DNA of 64,000 nucleotides, taken from assembly GCA_020543525.1 (NCBI GenBank), contig JAHYIO010000030.1:124001-188000 (forward strand). Direction: 5' to 3'. How positions within the stretch are numbered: position 1 is the stretch's first letter; each line of letters starts with the position of its first letter. The notes beneath the pieces were generated by a model that saw nothing but the letters and a program-made list of their open reading frames with translations, was not told the DNA's origin and ran no database searches. This stretch comes from Coriolopsis trogii (Eukaryota > Basidiomycota > Agaricomycetes > Polyporales > Polyporaceae). The position numbers and the translations under genes were made by a program. Shown here in pieces: positions 1-11,087 of this stretch.

Positions 1-284
1 CAGATATGCAGCTGAATATCCAAGTCTCACTATGGATGCGTGAGACTGGACTGTTGTGGCTAGTAACACTCACCATGTACATCCTGCAACAAGAGTACAA
101 AAGACGTCGTCAGCTCCACAGTGCCAGACGGCGTGCGCGATAGACGGGCGCAGACAATTCGCGAGCAAGCACGCCGATGGCTGAGGAGCACTTCGATCTG
201 CAAAAAGACAACACGAGGACAACGTCGACAATAGTATGGTATCGTTACACTTGAAACTACAGCTTCGCGTTCCATCCCACACGC

Positions 285-1054
285 TCACTGACTGAGGATC
301 GTGCGTACGAACGACTCGTAGTTCACGTTCCCGTCTCTGCCGGCAAGTCAGACTGTCAACGTCTACTCGAGATGATGAAGGTGGGAAAAGCAAGACGTAC
401 GGTCCGATCTGCGCGCCCTTGAGAAGCTCGTCCACCTCCTCGTCCGTCATCTTCTCCCCGAGCTGGGTGAGTACGTATCGGAGCTCTCCGGCACCGATGA
501 ACCCGTTACCCTCCTTGTCGAACACTTGGAAACCGCGGATGAACTCCTCTGCAAACAAGCGCCCGACATCATGATCAATTTGGTTGTATGATTTACAAGA
601 TTGAGTGCGACATTTGGGTGTACGAGATGATTCGTGTGGGATGAAGTAGGAGACGTACCAGGCGTGCCCGCGGGCTTGAAGCCATCTGGTCGGTTCAGGA
701 TGGTGAGGAAGGTCTTGTAGTCGACTGCACGCGTCCACATTCCACATTGCCCAAATCCGATGAACGACGCGTCCGCAGCCAGCAACGCAGAAAAACGCAC
801 AGTCAAGCAGAACCACACGCGATATCGAGATGGATGACAGTCCAGTTAGCGAGTATAGAAGAGCGTCAGGACGCGTTGCGCGCACCTTCACGAGGAGCCC
901 CCGCGACGATGTCCGCCACTTCAGCTTGTGTCGGGTTCTGACCCAGTGCCCGGAGCAGGTCGCCCAAAACCTCTCGCGGGACGGCACCCGTGCCCTTCTT
1001 GTCGAACAGCGCGAAAGCCTCCTTATACTCTGTCGGACCGTTTCCGTTAATCAT
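285..1054 (-). CDS. Myosin light chain, Cdc4/Mlc1-type EF-hand protein
   Basis: Small EF-hand protein of the essential myosin light chain family. These proteins bind IQ motifs of myosin heavy chains and act at the contractile ring. I read four exons: 886-1054, 659-724, 401-548 and 285-336, joined by canonical GT-AG introns. They total 435 bases, which is 144 residues plus stop and fits the family length of about 141-150. The start reads [15 protein letters not shown], the centre has [17 protein letters not shown] and then [21 protein letters not shown], and the end reads [16 protein letters not shown]. The first EF loop lacks several calcium ligands, as is usual in this family. Calmodulin is less likely because calmodulin is more acidic and has four intact loops. 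An ATG followed at once by a donor-like GTAAGAG lies at 1153-1160, but I found no in-frame acceptor, so I chose 1054 as the start. Confidence 0.9.
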
Positions 1055-1513
1055 CCTCGTTCAGGGTGGCAACTCGGGCGCACCTGCGTTATCACTCTGT
1101 TGCGCGCACATAAGCCCAGCCATTCTGTAGTCAACAGAAGCGGAAAAAGTCTCTTACCATGATGTGGTTTGATCGTGCAGCCGGGGGTCGTGAAGGTCAA
1201 GAGGAAAAGGTGAGTATCCTTGATTCAGTGCAATCCGGTCATGGCCAAGACGGCGGCTATCTATGGAACCCCATCTTAGGGCTTGCTGCTTTCGGAAGCG
1301 TCAGTGTTCGAACCTCGCATCCGCACTTTGAGAATCTCAATAAGCGTGTTAGCCACAGACGCGCCATTCCAGGCTACAGGTATAGAGTCATCCTATCAAC
1401 CAAATATGACTATAGTGATATACATCCACGCGAATTTCCAGTGCCGCGAACCATCTTCAAGGGGCCCAACGTCAACATGCCAACAAGGCGACAGTGAAGC
1501 CATGGGTAAAAGG

Positions 1514-3138
1514 TCATGAAGAGTCTTCTCGCCATAGCGTCTCCCACAGTTGAACTACACTCCCTATCAAGAATGCCCACGAGCCCCAGTACGTTGAGAG
1601 CACGCTCTGGTAATTGACCTGCCAGCAAGGGCCGAGTTAGCGATACGGTCACGTCAAGAGCATGTCCAGGAGAGCCATGGGCGTTCGGAACGTTCGCCTA
1701 CTCACTCCGGAAGAAGACAGAGAGCCATACCCCAGCGCACCGCAGAGGGTGAACCCGACCGCTCCGACGAGGTTCCAGAATCCGATGTGCCTGAGATAGT
1801 CATCGATGGAGTAAGATGACTGCACCGTGATGCCACAGAAGATAGCCCAATCAAGCTCACCATCCCATGCTACGTAGGTTCGGAAGCCACCACTTCTTCT
1901 GCACCTCAATCATCAGGAGAATAGAGGCGATAATGAAACCCGTGCCGCCCAGAACTTGCGGCGACCAATAGAAGACATCCGTGACAGCGGTCGGCGGATT
2001 TTCTGGCAGCCCTGGGATGACGCCGGGTATACCGGTTCTAGTTTCAGAAGTCGTAAGTGAAGTTCGGGACGGGAGCGAAAGGCATATTCTGACATTGTAG
2101 AGACCCAGAAGACCGTTGCGGCCCACATCTGGATAAAGCAAGCGAGAAAGCCGAGCTCGCGCCAGGAACCAAGGCCGCTGCGTCAAATCGACTAGAGGTG
2201 AGAATGTGAGAGGCTCTAAATGAAACAGCTCTTACATCCATCGGAACTTGACTGTTCGCCTCGCGTTCTGTCCGCCGTTGAGCCCCTTCTCAGCAACGTC
2301 GGTTTGAGAGCTCTGCAATGACGAGTCGGACACGTCTCGGCTCCCATGGGCGACAAGTTCCCATAGGGCCGGACCAAAGAGCTGTTCGTGGCCCGTGTTG
2401 AGGGCCTCGACGTACATCAAATAGCTGCCAATCTCGAACAGAGTACCGCCGACGAAAGCGCTCCACGCTGCCGCAGAGGTATTGTCTGTCCCGATGTGCA
2501 CAAGCGGCAAGAAGAGGAAGAAACCGTTGATGATCTGTACAGCAAGTACACACCAAGGACAGTTTAGCTCGCTATGGGGCACACAGAGCTACTGACGTAT
2601 TGAATGACGCACCCATACTGTCGATCCTAAGACGAACACGATTGCTACCCAGAAGGACAAGTCCCAGGCAAGGTGAACCTTGAGTTCACTGTTCAGTTGC
2701 CGAACTCGCTGTTCGACGAGCGTGAAGTTCTTGCTTGTGGACGAGGGCAAAGGGCCCTCCTCTCTCCCAATCCTCTTCTCTAGCGCATGTCGGGCTATAC
2801 GGATCGAGCGCGAGGAGTATCTATTCTTTCTGGATGCGCGGGAGGACCAACGGGTAGAGACCGATGAACCTCCCTCGATTTGATCCTCAGCTGTCGGATG
2901 GTGGGGAACAAAACTGGCCCGTGTAGGATGTACGAATGGTAAAGGGCGTGTGACGGTATGTGCGCGGTGAATGAGTTTCACGGACGGGTTCAAACCACTG
3001 GTAGTGGCTCCCGGCACTCTTTCCTGGGAATCGCTGGGCAAAGACATTACTTATCGTAGTATGAGCAAGGGCCTTGGCTATCTTGGCGGTGTAAGGACAG
3101 TCATGAGCGGCGAAAAGAGGATTAGTCTGAGTCGACAT
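1514..3138 (-). CDS. Conserved fungal integral membrane protein, about seven helices
   Basis: Multi-exon gene for a polytopic membrane protein of unknown function that is widespread in fungi. The proposed start (3138) reads MSTQTNPLFAAHDCPYTAKI and is followed by a basic Ser/Arg-rich stretch. Hydrophobic segments follow in order around WDLSFWVAIVFVLGSTVWV, INGFFLFLPLVHI, AAWSAFVGGTLFEIGSYLMYV, MWAATVFWVSTM, VLGGTGFIIASILLMIEV, HIGFWNLVGAVGFTLCGALGY and YWGSWAFLIGSVVQLWETL. The final exon follows a clear acceptor near 1625 and ends with TGA at 1514-1516. The reading frame changes several times between open stretches, each change with plausible GT-AG borders, so the exon map is approximate. The frame change near 2980 at the N-terminal end is the least certain. 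No catalytic motif is visible, and neither transport nor a sensory role can be asserted. Confidence 0.75.
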
Positions 3139-3183
3139 GGTGGGGCCTGGAGCCTGAGAGTTCAGTGGAGGAACATGTCATTG

Positions 3184-3654
3184 TCAGGGGTACCGGTACC
3201 ACCCGGGCCGCTCTGGGTCTTCATTTGGAAAGGCGCTCAAAGTCCTCGGGACTCGTGCGCAGGCTGCGCAGAGTTCAAACATTCTCACAATCTTCTCCTC
3301 CCGTCTTCGAGATGTCCTTCGCAAGGTCCTGAGATCCGCCAGAGAAGTCCTTCTATAACGTCGTACATTGGTGCCTATGCTCATCTTCATGCGCTTGCAC
3401 ATCCAGGCTTTTAAAACTTCAAGGTACAGTGGAACAGGCGGGAAGAGTCGAATCCGCAAATCCGCAGGGTATGCGGGAGCTTGAGAGTTTTCGACCCATC
3501 CAAGACTCACTCCACTGTTTCCGAAGAGCTCGACAAGTCTCGAGAGGTCCGGGAACAACGAGGCGGGTGGGCCAAATTCCTGGTCCTTACGTTCCAGCTT
3601 CGCCACAACGCATCGAAGGGACGGTAGCAGTCGTCTGTACTGCTCACCCAACAT
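3184..3654 (-). CDS. Possible hypothetical protein or gene remnant
   Basis: An uninterrupted frame of 156 codons between the membrane-protein gene and the GST gene. Its composition is not obviously random: it has a Leu/Pro-rich centre (LFGNSGVSLGWVENS), an Arg-rich stretch and a CAAC motif near the end. No family is recognised. Overlapping frames on both strands over 3150-4540 are also fairly long, so this may be a decayed gene or chance. It could be one exon of a longer gene extending toward 4000. Treat it as a placeholder. Confidence 0.2.
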   Translation of the reverse strand: MLGEQYRRLLPSLRCVVAKLERKDQEFGPPASLFPDLSRLVELFGNSGVSLGWVENSQAPAYPADLRIRLFPPVPLYLEVLKAWMCKRMKMSIGTNVRRYRRTSLADLRTLRRTSRRREEKIVRMFELCAACARVPRTLSAFPNEDPERPGWYRYP

Positions 3655-4793
3655 TGAGCCAAGTTCTTTCCCAGGTGTCCAAATATGCTAGAACGACGAT
3701 ACCAGCTCTGCTGTGACCCCGCCTTGCGCGAGGATCGAGCTCCCCGAGCTTGACAGGACTTAACGGCACCCCCACATCGCAAGACGACAATCTCTGACGG
3801 CATCGCTACCATGCTCCACAACGGCTCCCACTGCTTCTTGCAAAACAAGGGCAGAGGAGAGCCTTTGGTGGCTTACTACCCGGTGGCCGCGGGATTCGAA
3901 GGCTTCTGTGCACGTCGTCGCGTGCGAGATGGTGCACACTTGGACCCCAAGCCCTCGCAGAGTGCGCCAGAGGTAAGCTCACTTCCCGAACCGCGTCCAT
4001 GAGATCTTCTCGCTTACGGGCCTGCACACGTGCAGAAGGGGCTCGGAGTGAGCGTCTTCCGCCGGGTGGCTTGGGTTCGTCCTCTCAACACCCACCCCAG
4101 GGGCTTCGCTGGGCAGAGTTATCCGCGGAGCGAGCCTAGCATTTTGAGGTCCGAACCGTCACATCCCTGCGCCTGTATGGGCAGGCCCCGCATTATGCCC
4201 GCTGCGAACCATCCTCTCGGACGGTGCGTTACGACATGGAACTTCGCTTGGAAGGCTTTTGTGCGACCCTCGAGGTCGAAAGGAATGGGGTGGTTCGAAT
4301 CAACGTATCCCGCTCAACGTGGGCTCATCGAAGGGGCTCTATCGCACCGTTAGTTGAGCAGCAAACGAGAACTCATGTGTGTTGCGTGAATACGTCTCAC
4401 CTTGGCACCGTACTTTGCGGAGGAAATTCGCAGCAGTCAGCGAAAGCTGTGCATGAGAAAACACGTCCGGACGGATCTAGAACACCCCTCTCTCTCACTG
4501 GAAGAAGTGCCTGGGGAATGACCCGGATATATTAGAGTATGCATCGAGAACCAAGAATCGTATAATACCATACATGTACAATTACTACATCGATGAGAAG
4601 CTTCTCGGCTTAAGGAGCTAAACCGAACAATGACAATGCATCGAGAGCACCAAGGGGAGCTCTACACGAGGACAATACACCCGAGGAGACCAGAACGTAC
4701 AGTACAAGGAAGGACAGAACGGGCTAATGGCGCGACAGGGACAAAGGCATAGTGGGGAGGACGATCATAGCTTGCCGTCTGCAGCCGGTACTG
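3655..4793. other. Intergenic stretch without a supported gene
   Basis: Short overlapping frames occur on both strands, but none resembles a known protein and no exon chain with plausible splice sites could be built. The bases from about 4540 to 4790 probably include the 3' end of the GST gene transcript. Confidence 0.4.
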
Positions 4794-5733
4794 TCAATGC
4801 CCGGCCGCGGAAGAGCTGCGAGTAACGTTGGGGTGTATCCGCCACATCTTCACGTTCACAGCCTAGCACAGGAACGACATCCGGCGTCGGTCAGCACTTC
4901 ATAGCATAGAGTCAAAGTCTGTGGCTGGCACTCACTTCGTCCCAGCTCGCCTGCACGCTCGGTCGCTTCCAGAGCATCTCGTAGTACTGCATGAACCGCG
5001 CAAACTTGGGCTCCGAGAGGGCCTTCAGCAACTTCTTGCCCTCCCCTACCGGATACTTGCCAATCTCGTAGCGCGCCAGACGCATGAACCGGACCATCAT
5101 GGGCGCTACGACAATGTCGGCGATCGAAAACGGCCCGACAGCGTACCCACTGGGCGCGAGCAGTGCCTGAAACTCTTCGAGGGAGGGCAGGACGCTCTCC
5201 ATGCGCTCGCCGCGGAAGAAGAATCCTCTGAAGGCGTGATGAAGGGTATCATGGGAAAGGATGGTGAACAGGCGGGCCTTTGCGCGCACTTCGGGGTGGT
5301 AGGGTAAGATCCCGGCGCTTGGGCTGAGGTCGGCGATGAACTCGATCAGCACTAACGATTCTGAAATCTTCGCGGATTCAGCGGAGGGTTGATCAGGAGG
5401 TACATCTGGGCCGCCGTACGTGAAAGCCGGCACCTACGAGCGCGCACAGCAGCGCGCTGGCCTTAGCACTCCATAAGGGAATTTCGAGATACCGGACGTA
5501 CTAGTCCCAAGGGGTTCACCCGCTGCGTGAACCACGCCGGTTTGCATCCAGGTCGTAGGTCGATTTCATACTTGTTGACCTTCATTTTCGCCTCCTCGAG
5601 AGCGATATGTACTCGATGTGCATATGGGGAATACTAGCGACGTCAGTTGGAGCGTAAGCCAACAGTGTTACGTGGAGTCAGACCGACGTACAGGTGAAGT
5701 ATAGAAAGTAATCTGCTTGTCCTTGACGGGCAT
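4794..5733 (-). CDS. Glutathione S-transferase (cytosolic, Ure2p-like/omega-like fold)
   Basis: Two-domain GST that would conjugate glutathione to electrophiles or act in thiol transfer in the cytosol. Exon 1 (from ATG at 5733) gives MPVKDKQITFYTS. Exon 2 continues with PYAHRVHIALEEAKMKVN and ends at NPLG. Exon 3 starts VPAFTYGGPDVPPDQ and includes the glutathione-binding segment AESAKISESLVLIEFIAD, a cis-proline region (VPAF) and the helical C-terminal domain ending near KRPSVQASWDE. The position before PYAHR is Tyr-Ser-Pro rather than Cys, so a Cys-type omega enzyme is unlikely. The C-terminus is uncertain. Reading through the last donor gives a short tail ending at 4912. Splicing GTGAGT to TAG near 4866 gives a tail ending at 4794. 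A third frame there would end at 4765 and looks protein-like but is out of phase. Confidence 0.85.
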
Positions 5734-7065
5734 GACGATGAGGAGGAGTGGATGGACGAGAATGACGGGTCTGCGTTGAGGGATTTGCACAGAGAGAGCA
5801 CTCACCCTTTATAGCGGAATGGGCCAGAGCGCGCGGCGCCCACTCGTTCTTCAAAACTGGATATTGAGATAACGAGCAGTTCCGGGCGGCGCGCCTCCCA
5901 TTCGTCCAGCGCCTGAACCGTCACACGTCGCACCACCAGTGTGGTGGATACGACAAGCCATTGACCTCATCAGACGCGTTCTGTCGGGCCCGATGCACGG
6001 TCTGAGCACAAGGCCCGACGTGTATCTCGATCCTGGGCATGGTTTAGTAGCTCACAAAAGCCAGGAAGGTTGACAGACTCATGGGTAGGACATGACACAC
6101 ATATGGGTTAGTACCTAAATGAGAACCAGGTGAGCAAACAAACTCAGACGTGTTAGGCAAGGGCGCTAGACAGATAGTATGACACTCGCCATCGCGCCCG
6201 GGTCCAGTGGAGCCAGGGTGATAATTTCCCATTCCCACAATCCCAGGTTTCGGTGGCTGCAGTGACCAGGATACGATGCTCTCGTCCCGAATGACCAGTT
6301 ATCGTCAACCATCGCGGACATCTCGGACATCTGTCATTCGACGACGGTCTACTCTTTCCCCGCAACTCTATGAGTGGCAGTACGGTCCGAAACGAGAGAT
6401 TCGCCACGAAATTTGACGAGTTTCACTGATGCGGGGCAGCCGCGGACTCGCTACCCCTGATGGAAGACGGTAGGGTGCCTCGCCACAAGGGACCCAGGCG
6501 CACCCATCGTCTCTCGCTGCAATTCAGACCAAATATGCCATGCCAGGCAGTTTACGTGCAAGCGTCCCCCTCGAGGTGTGGCATGAGCACCAAGAATAGT
6601 GGCGCCCTACGCCGTAAGATCGCCTTGGTCCCTGATTCTACTGTCATCGTCAAACAGCGGATCGGACCCTAGGCCCTGCAAAGAGTTCTGTCAGTTAAGC
6701 TCGGGAATGCCACGAAACGGACCAGCTAGCGCACAACAACATGACGTACCGGAGGACCGGGTACCGGTAAGTAACCGCCCTTAGGCACAGGCGGAGAACC
6801 TCTCAGATGGTCACCGGGACCCCCGACCAGGGCAAAGAGAAACGCTCCCAGAATGTGGCCGAGTTACCTGGCTCCTTACATGCCGCTCCCACTGACGGTC
6901 GTTGCGATCGCAACGGATCCGCTTTGCACCGAGATCGCAGCGGCAGAGGTTACAGCGGATTGGACTGTTGGAGCAAGATGCATACGCGATATGGATGATT
7001 TTCACACAGCATTGAGATGTGGAGAGCAGATATAGCAAGCGAACATGCAGTCTAGTTGGACACCT
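5734..7065. other. Intergenic stretch without a supported gene
   Basis: About 1.3 kb between the GST start and the last exon of the gamma-tubulin complex gene. Only short frames of shadow type are present. The part next to 5733 must hold the GST promoter. I see no repeats or element termini. Confidence 0.4.
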
Positions 7066-10000
7066 TCAGTGCACGGCTTTGATGCTATTTAACCTCACCA
7101 CCAGAGGTAGCAGCGACACGTTTTCGCTTGACGCATAGAACTGCACGCAGTCAAGGTGTACCTGGGAGACGGCGTTAGCAATATATGTCATCGGAACGCT
7201 CGGGCGTGTTAGCTGACCTTGAACCTACGACGTGCGCGTTGATCAGACGACATAGGCTGTGAGACAGACATACATAGAAGACGTACCAATGGTTGAAGTT
7301 GGTCTCGAACTTGCCCAGGATGTCCCAGCGTTTGGCCATAGAGTGATCGCCCTCCGCCGTGTCCGCCGCGGCGATAGCGTTATTGGCGGACTTCGTGAAG
7401 GACGCCGTGTAGAGTGCGAACGTCGAACATGTGACGATTAGCCTCGAATAGGCCTGCGTTCCGGTCCAGTTAGCCGCGAAGCTTGCTCGAAGCGTACCAC
7501 TTACTCGGAGCAGCTTAGAGCTAGTCAACATGCATTCCTTGAGGCATGTATCGAGGAAGTCCACATGGTCGCGCAACAGTTGGTCGACCGTCTCAACCTT
7601 CCCGGCTTCCAGTTTACCCTCAAGCTTGCGCCAGTTCGGTTCCAGTACTTCAAAGGTCGTGAATGCGAGGATCTGCTGGACAAACGCCAGCATGCGAGCG
7701 CGCAGAAGGAACACCCGTTTCCTCCAGTTTTCGAACTCCGAATGCCAATCATTCCGAGGCGGCTGAGGAGTTTGACGACCGTCGGCGCTGGTGGCACGAG
7801 GGCGTGTATTACGGCGCCACGGCGCTGTCTTGTGTTCGATCCACATCGAGGACAGAGACTGCTCAACATGCTTGAGGTGGAGCAGGAAACGGAAGATGAG
7901 CTGATACCGAAGGATCGTCTTCCGTGAGATGACGAGTGAGAGGGGGAACTTGACGTGGTAGTCCAGGGTGAGTGCATCAATCGCTGCAATTCCGGCGTAA
8001 GTGTCAATCAATCGCACTTTCGATGACCTGAACAGGCTGACTCACCCAACATCTGTTTTTTATCATCTTTCTCCTTCTCCCGCTCCCTCTTCTGAGACTC
8101 GTGCGCCTGCGCATGGCCGTCAACTGCCTCGTTGTCTTCAAGGCCGCTCACGTTTACGACAGTCAGCAGCCATTCGTACAAGCCGCTCCCGGCCATCGTA
8201 ACCTTCACATCCTCGCGGAACATAGCATCTTCGCCCTGAGCATCTGTATTCAGCGCCAGGTCCAGGAGGCTCTGTAGTTTGACGAGAGACGCCGATTTAG
8301 CGGACTTCCTGAGCTCGGTGTGTGACAGATCCAGGAGGTGTGTGAGGAATGATGATTGGGAAAGGAAAAAGTAGCGCTTTAATGAACGGAGACGAGGGAT
8401 CAGCTGTTGATCTCGGAGAAGCAACTGAAGCAACGTCCGGTTGGCGTGGGTGTAGGCATCTTCGATGCACTTGTAAAACCTGTCCGGAGTGTGAGCGGAA
8501 GCGGCGTTCAAGCAATCAGAGGGCCGTACCTCTCGTCGTCCATTGATAGGTCTTCCCCGTCATCCTGCCCTGGATCTCGCCGGATTTCGATGCCGCACTC
8601 GCGAATGACATTGAGGTACTTTCCAGCCAAGAGGATCTTGTGCTTCCACCTCTCCAGCACCGCCGGGACGCACGCGCCTCCTGGCAGGCGGCCGCCGGCG
8701 GAACGGGGGGGAGGCACACCTGCCTGGTGCTGCTTCGACGATCCACCCAATGTCGACCCGTCCCTGAGCTAGGGCGGCACTGAGTCAGCAACCCGGTGTC
8801 ACAGTAAAGTTGAACTCCGCGCTCACCGTGTATCGGCGTTCCCAATATTCGTCAGTGTAGTCCATCTCGAGTGTCCCGCGGTTGATGAACTTGCTCTCCT
8901 TGACAAGCAGCTCTTCATACGGATCCACGAGTTTGCCTGTCCTGATCCACGCCTGCACCATCTCGACGTATGGCTTCCCAGCGTCTCGGAGGAGCGCACC
9001 GTAAAGCTCCCGAGCAGCTGGGTCCCCTGACATGTTCTGCATCCGATCGTGCAAGATTGCGAGCACCTCTCCGCCTTTGACCGCGATGCCGCTCGCGCCG
9101 CCATCGACTCCCAGGGTTGTCGTCTTAATCTCCGACAAGACAGCTTTGAGCGAAGCACCGCCGAGCCCGAGCGCTTCGTTACGTGCATCTTCTTCCGCAT
9201 CGGAACTGCTAGACGACGAAGAAGACAATTCGGCGGTCGGGTCATCTGCAGTCGCCAGATCGGTCGTGAGTAGGTACAGGAGAGAAAGCGTGTGCAGCGT
9301 GGGATGAACGTAAAACCACAATTTCTGCAGTGTGAACTGGGGGGAGGTGTTGAATGCGTGCTCAAGTTGCGAGAGGAGGGTTTGATAATCCTGTAAAGTT
9401 TTCAGCTTCATACTAGATATCATTTCACCATGACGCACCTTGAGCATGTCGCGCATAGAGGCACATAATGCGTGATTCACAAGTCCGAAGTCCAAATGAC
9501 TACGCAACTCGATGAAAGAACTAATAGCTGTGTAATAGGTGGCTAACGGCAATATCCGTTCGACCAAATCTCGAAGCGATGGATCTTATTACGCGATGAG
9601 TCATGACCACGAAGCTCGAACAAACTCCGCGCACCTAAGCTTGGTGACACAACGAACCTAACGCCGTTTAGGGGGTCGTCATCATCCAGTGAATAGTCCG
9701 GATGATAGGTGATGTAGATTCCTTCTATACCCTGCAGAGAGGCGAAATGGTAAGACACCATTGCTCCGGACGCCGCGCACATTCATCGATAGTCTGGGAA
9801 GCAGAGATGCCGCGGGAGGCTCGACCGCCTGAGCGCTCATGGACGAACGCTCAATAACGACCGGGTGGCCGTTTGTGGCTTCTGGTGAGGTCAACGGCGA
9901 CCAATGAAGCGCACGAAGTGGTGGTCAGCAACGAGCCTCGAGGTCAAATGACCCCGTCATTGTCTAATGAGGGCATCGGCGCCCGCAAAGACAAGATAAT

Positions 10001-10793
10001 TCAGTCATGGGTGGTGCGCCTAGGATGTCGGCCCAAGCCTCCACCCACGATGGAATACTGCCAACAGGCAGATAGCAGAAATGCCTCCCAAAGACCATGA
10101 AGCTAAGCATGCAAGTGTCTGCCTGCTCGGCCGTTGGGAACCTAGTGGCACCGGCCCTAGGGCTAACCAGAGACGACCCTTGATTGCGACCTCCACGCAA
10201 TCAGCGACATGGGCGCCGCGCACGTAGTTCATGATGTCGTGATGAAGCGTTGGTGCCAAAGAAGAATTGGGGTGGTCGGGGAAGAAGATCACATACCATG
10301 AGCACGAATAGGAGATCCTCCAAAACTAGTGCTTCCTGGATTTCGACTGGGACGCCGTACAGTGAGCTATCCTTGGCCTTCCCCTTGCCCTTATCTCTGA
10401 GAACACCGCCGGAGACAACGCGCGAGTTGAGCGGGGCGCGCACAAATGACCTTTCGGCCTCGAACGACGCCTCGTCTCGCCCTGCAGAGGGATTGTGAGA
10501 CTTTGCGGTCTGACTTGGGTCGGAAAGGCTGGAACTGACTTCTTCTCGCGCTGCTTTGGCTTTGTCGCGAGGCATGGACGCGTATATCGATATCTTCCAC
10601 AAGCTCATCGTTCACATATTGTCTGTTGCGTCTCACCGACGCGATAGTGTCTGTAATCTAACATTGGGTATGTTTGAGCTTCCGCAGCCACCCGGGATGA
10701 TTATACAAAGCGTACCTTGTGGTATTCCTTCGTTGAAAGAGTCAAGTTCTTCTTTCTCGATCCTGTTCGTACCCTCGGAGTGTAAGGATCCAT
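7066..10793 (-). CDS. Gamma-tubulin complex component 2 (GCP2/Spc97)
   Basis: Subunit of the gamma-tubulin small complex that nucleates microtubules at spindle pole bodies. The start at 10793 reads MDPYTPRVRTG. A disordered N-terminal part leads to VPVEIQEALVLEDLLFVLM and then GIEGIYITYHPDYSLDDDDP, the start of the Grip1 region. Next comes DLVERILPLATYYTAISSFIE, and further on IRTGKLVDPYEELLVKESKF with MDYTDEYWERRYT, a stretch diagnostic of GCP2. The C-terminal Grip2 domain includes LTLDYHVKFPLSLVISRKTI and FETNFNHW. The last exon encodes VHLDCVQFYASSENVSLLPL and stops at 7066-7068. There are about nine exons. The intron between LLFVLM and GIEG is about 560 bp, far longer than the others. The gene is divergent from uS4m. 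GCP3 is excluded by the YEELLVKESKF block. Confidence 0.93.
9738..10298 (-). other. Unusually long intron of the GCP2 gene
   Basis: The exon ending in LLFVLM is followed by a GTATGTGA donor near 10298. The next recognisable coding segment (GIEGIYITYHPDYS) begins after a CTGCAG acceptor near 9738. The conserved protein needs these two pieces joined directly. The intervening 560 bp carries no recognisable exon, against 50-70 bp for the other introns of this gene. Confidence 0.6.
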
Positions 10794-11087
10794 GATTGTG
10801 TTCCAGGCAGTAGATGATTTGAAGGCAGTTGAGAGTTGGGATCAAGTCGCGACGCGGGGCTAAGGCGGCTAAGGGCGACTGAACGCGATAGGCGAGGCGC
10901 CTATGGACTCATTACACCAACGCTTATCATCTGTTTACCGGCATTATTGCAATTACTTACTAGGTAAGCTCGCTAGTTCACTGATGTAAAGACTCGTTTT
11001 CACTCTATTGACATCGCGCGCCGCCTGCTACTTGTCCAGCGACCACGACCATCACTTCCACCTTCGCGTCCGTTGGCTAGCTCAGCC
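10794..11087. promoter_or_regulatory. Shared divergent promoter region, GCP2 / uS4m
   Basis: The 294 bases between two divergent start codons must contain both promoters. AT-rich tracts lie at about 10910-11010. No consensus TATA box can be assigned with confidence. Confidence 0.45.

Noticed and set aside
1305..1325. Second tRNA-like GTTCGAACC motif
   Set aside because: No paired T-stem and no matching acceptor arm within 100 bases.
4280..4310. tRNA-like B box (GGTTCGAATC)
   Set aside because: The bases around the loop do not form a T-stem and no acceptor stem or A box is in place.
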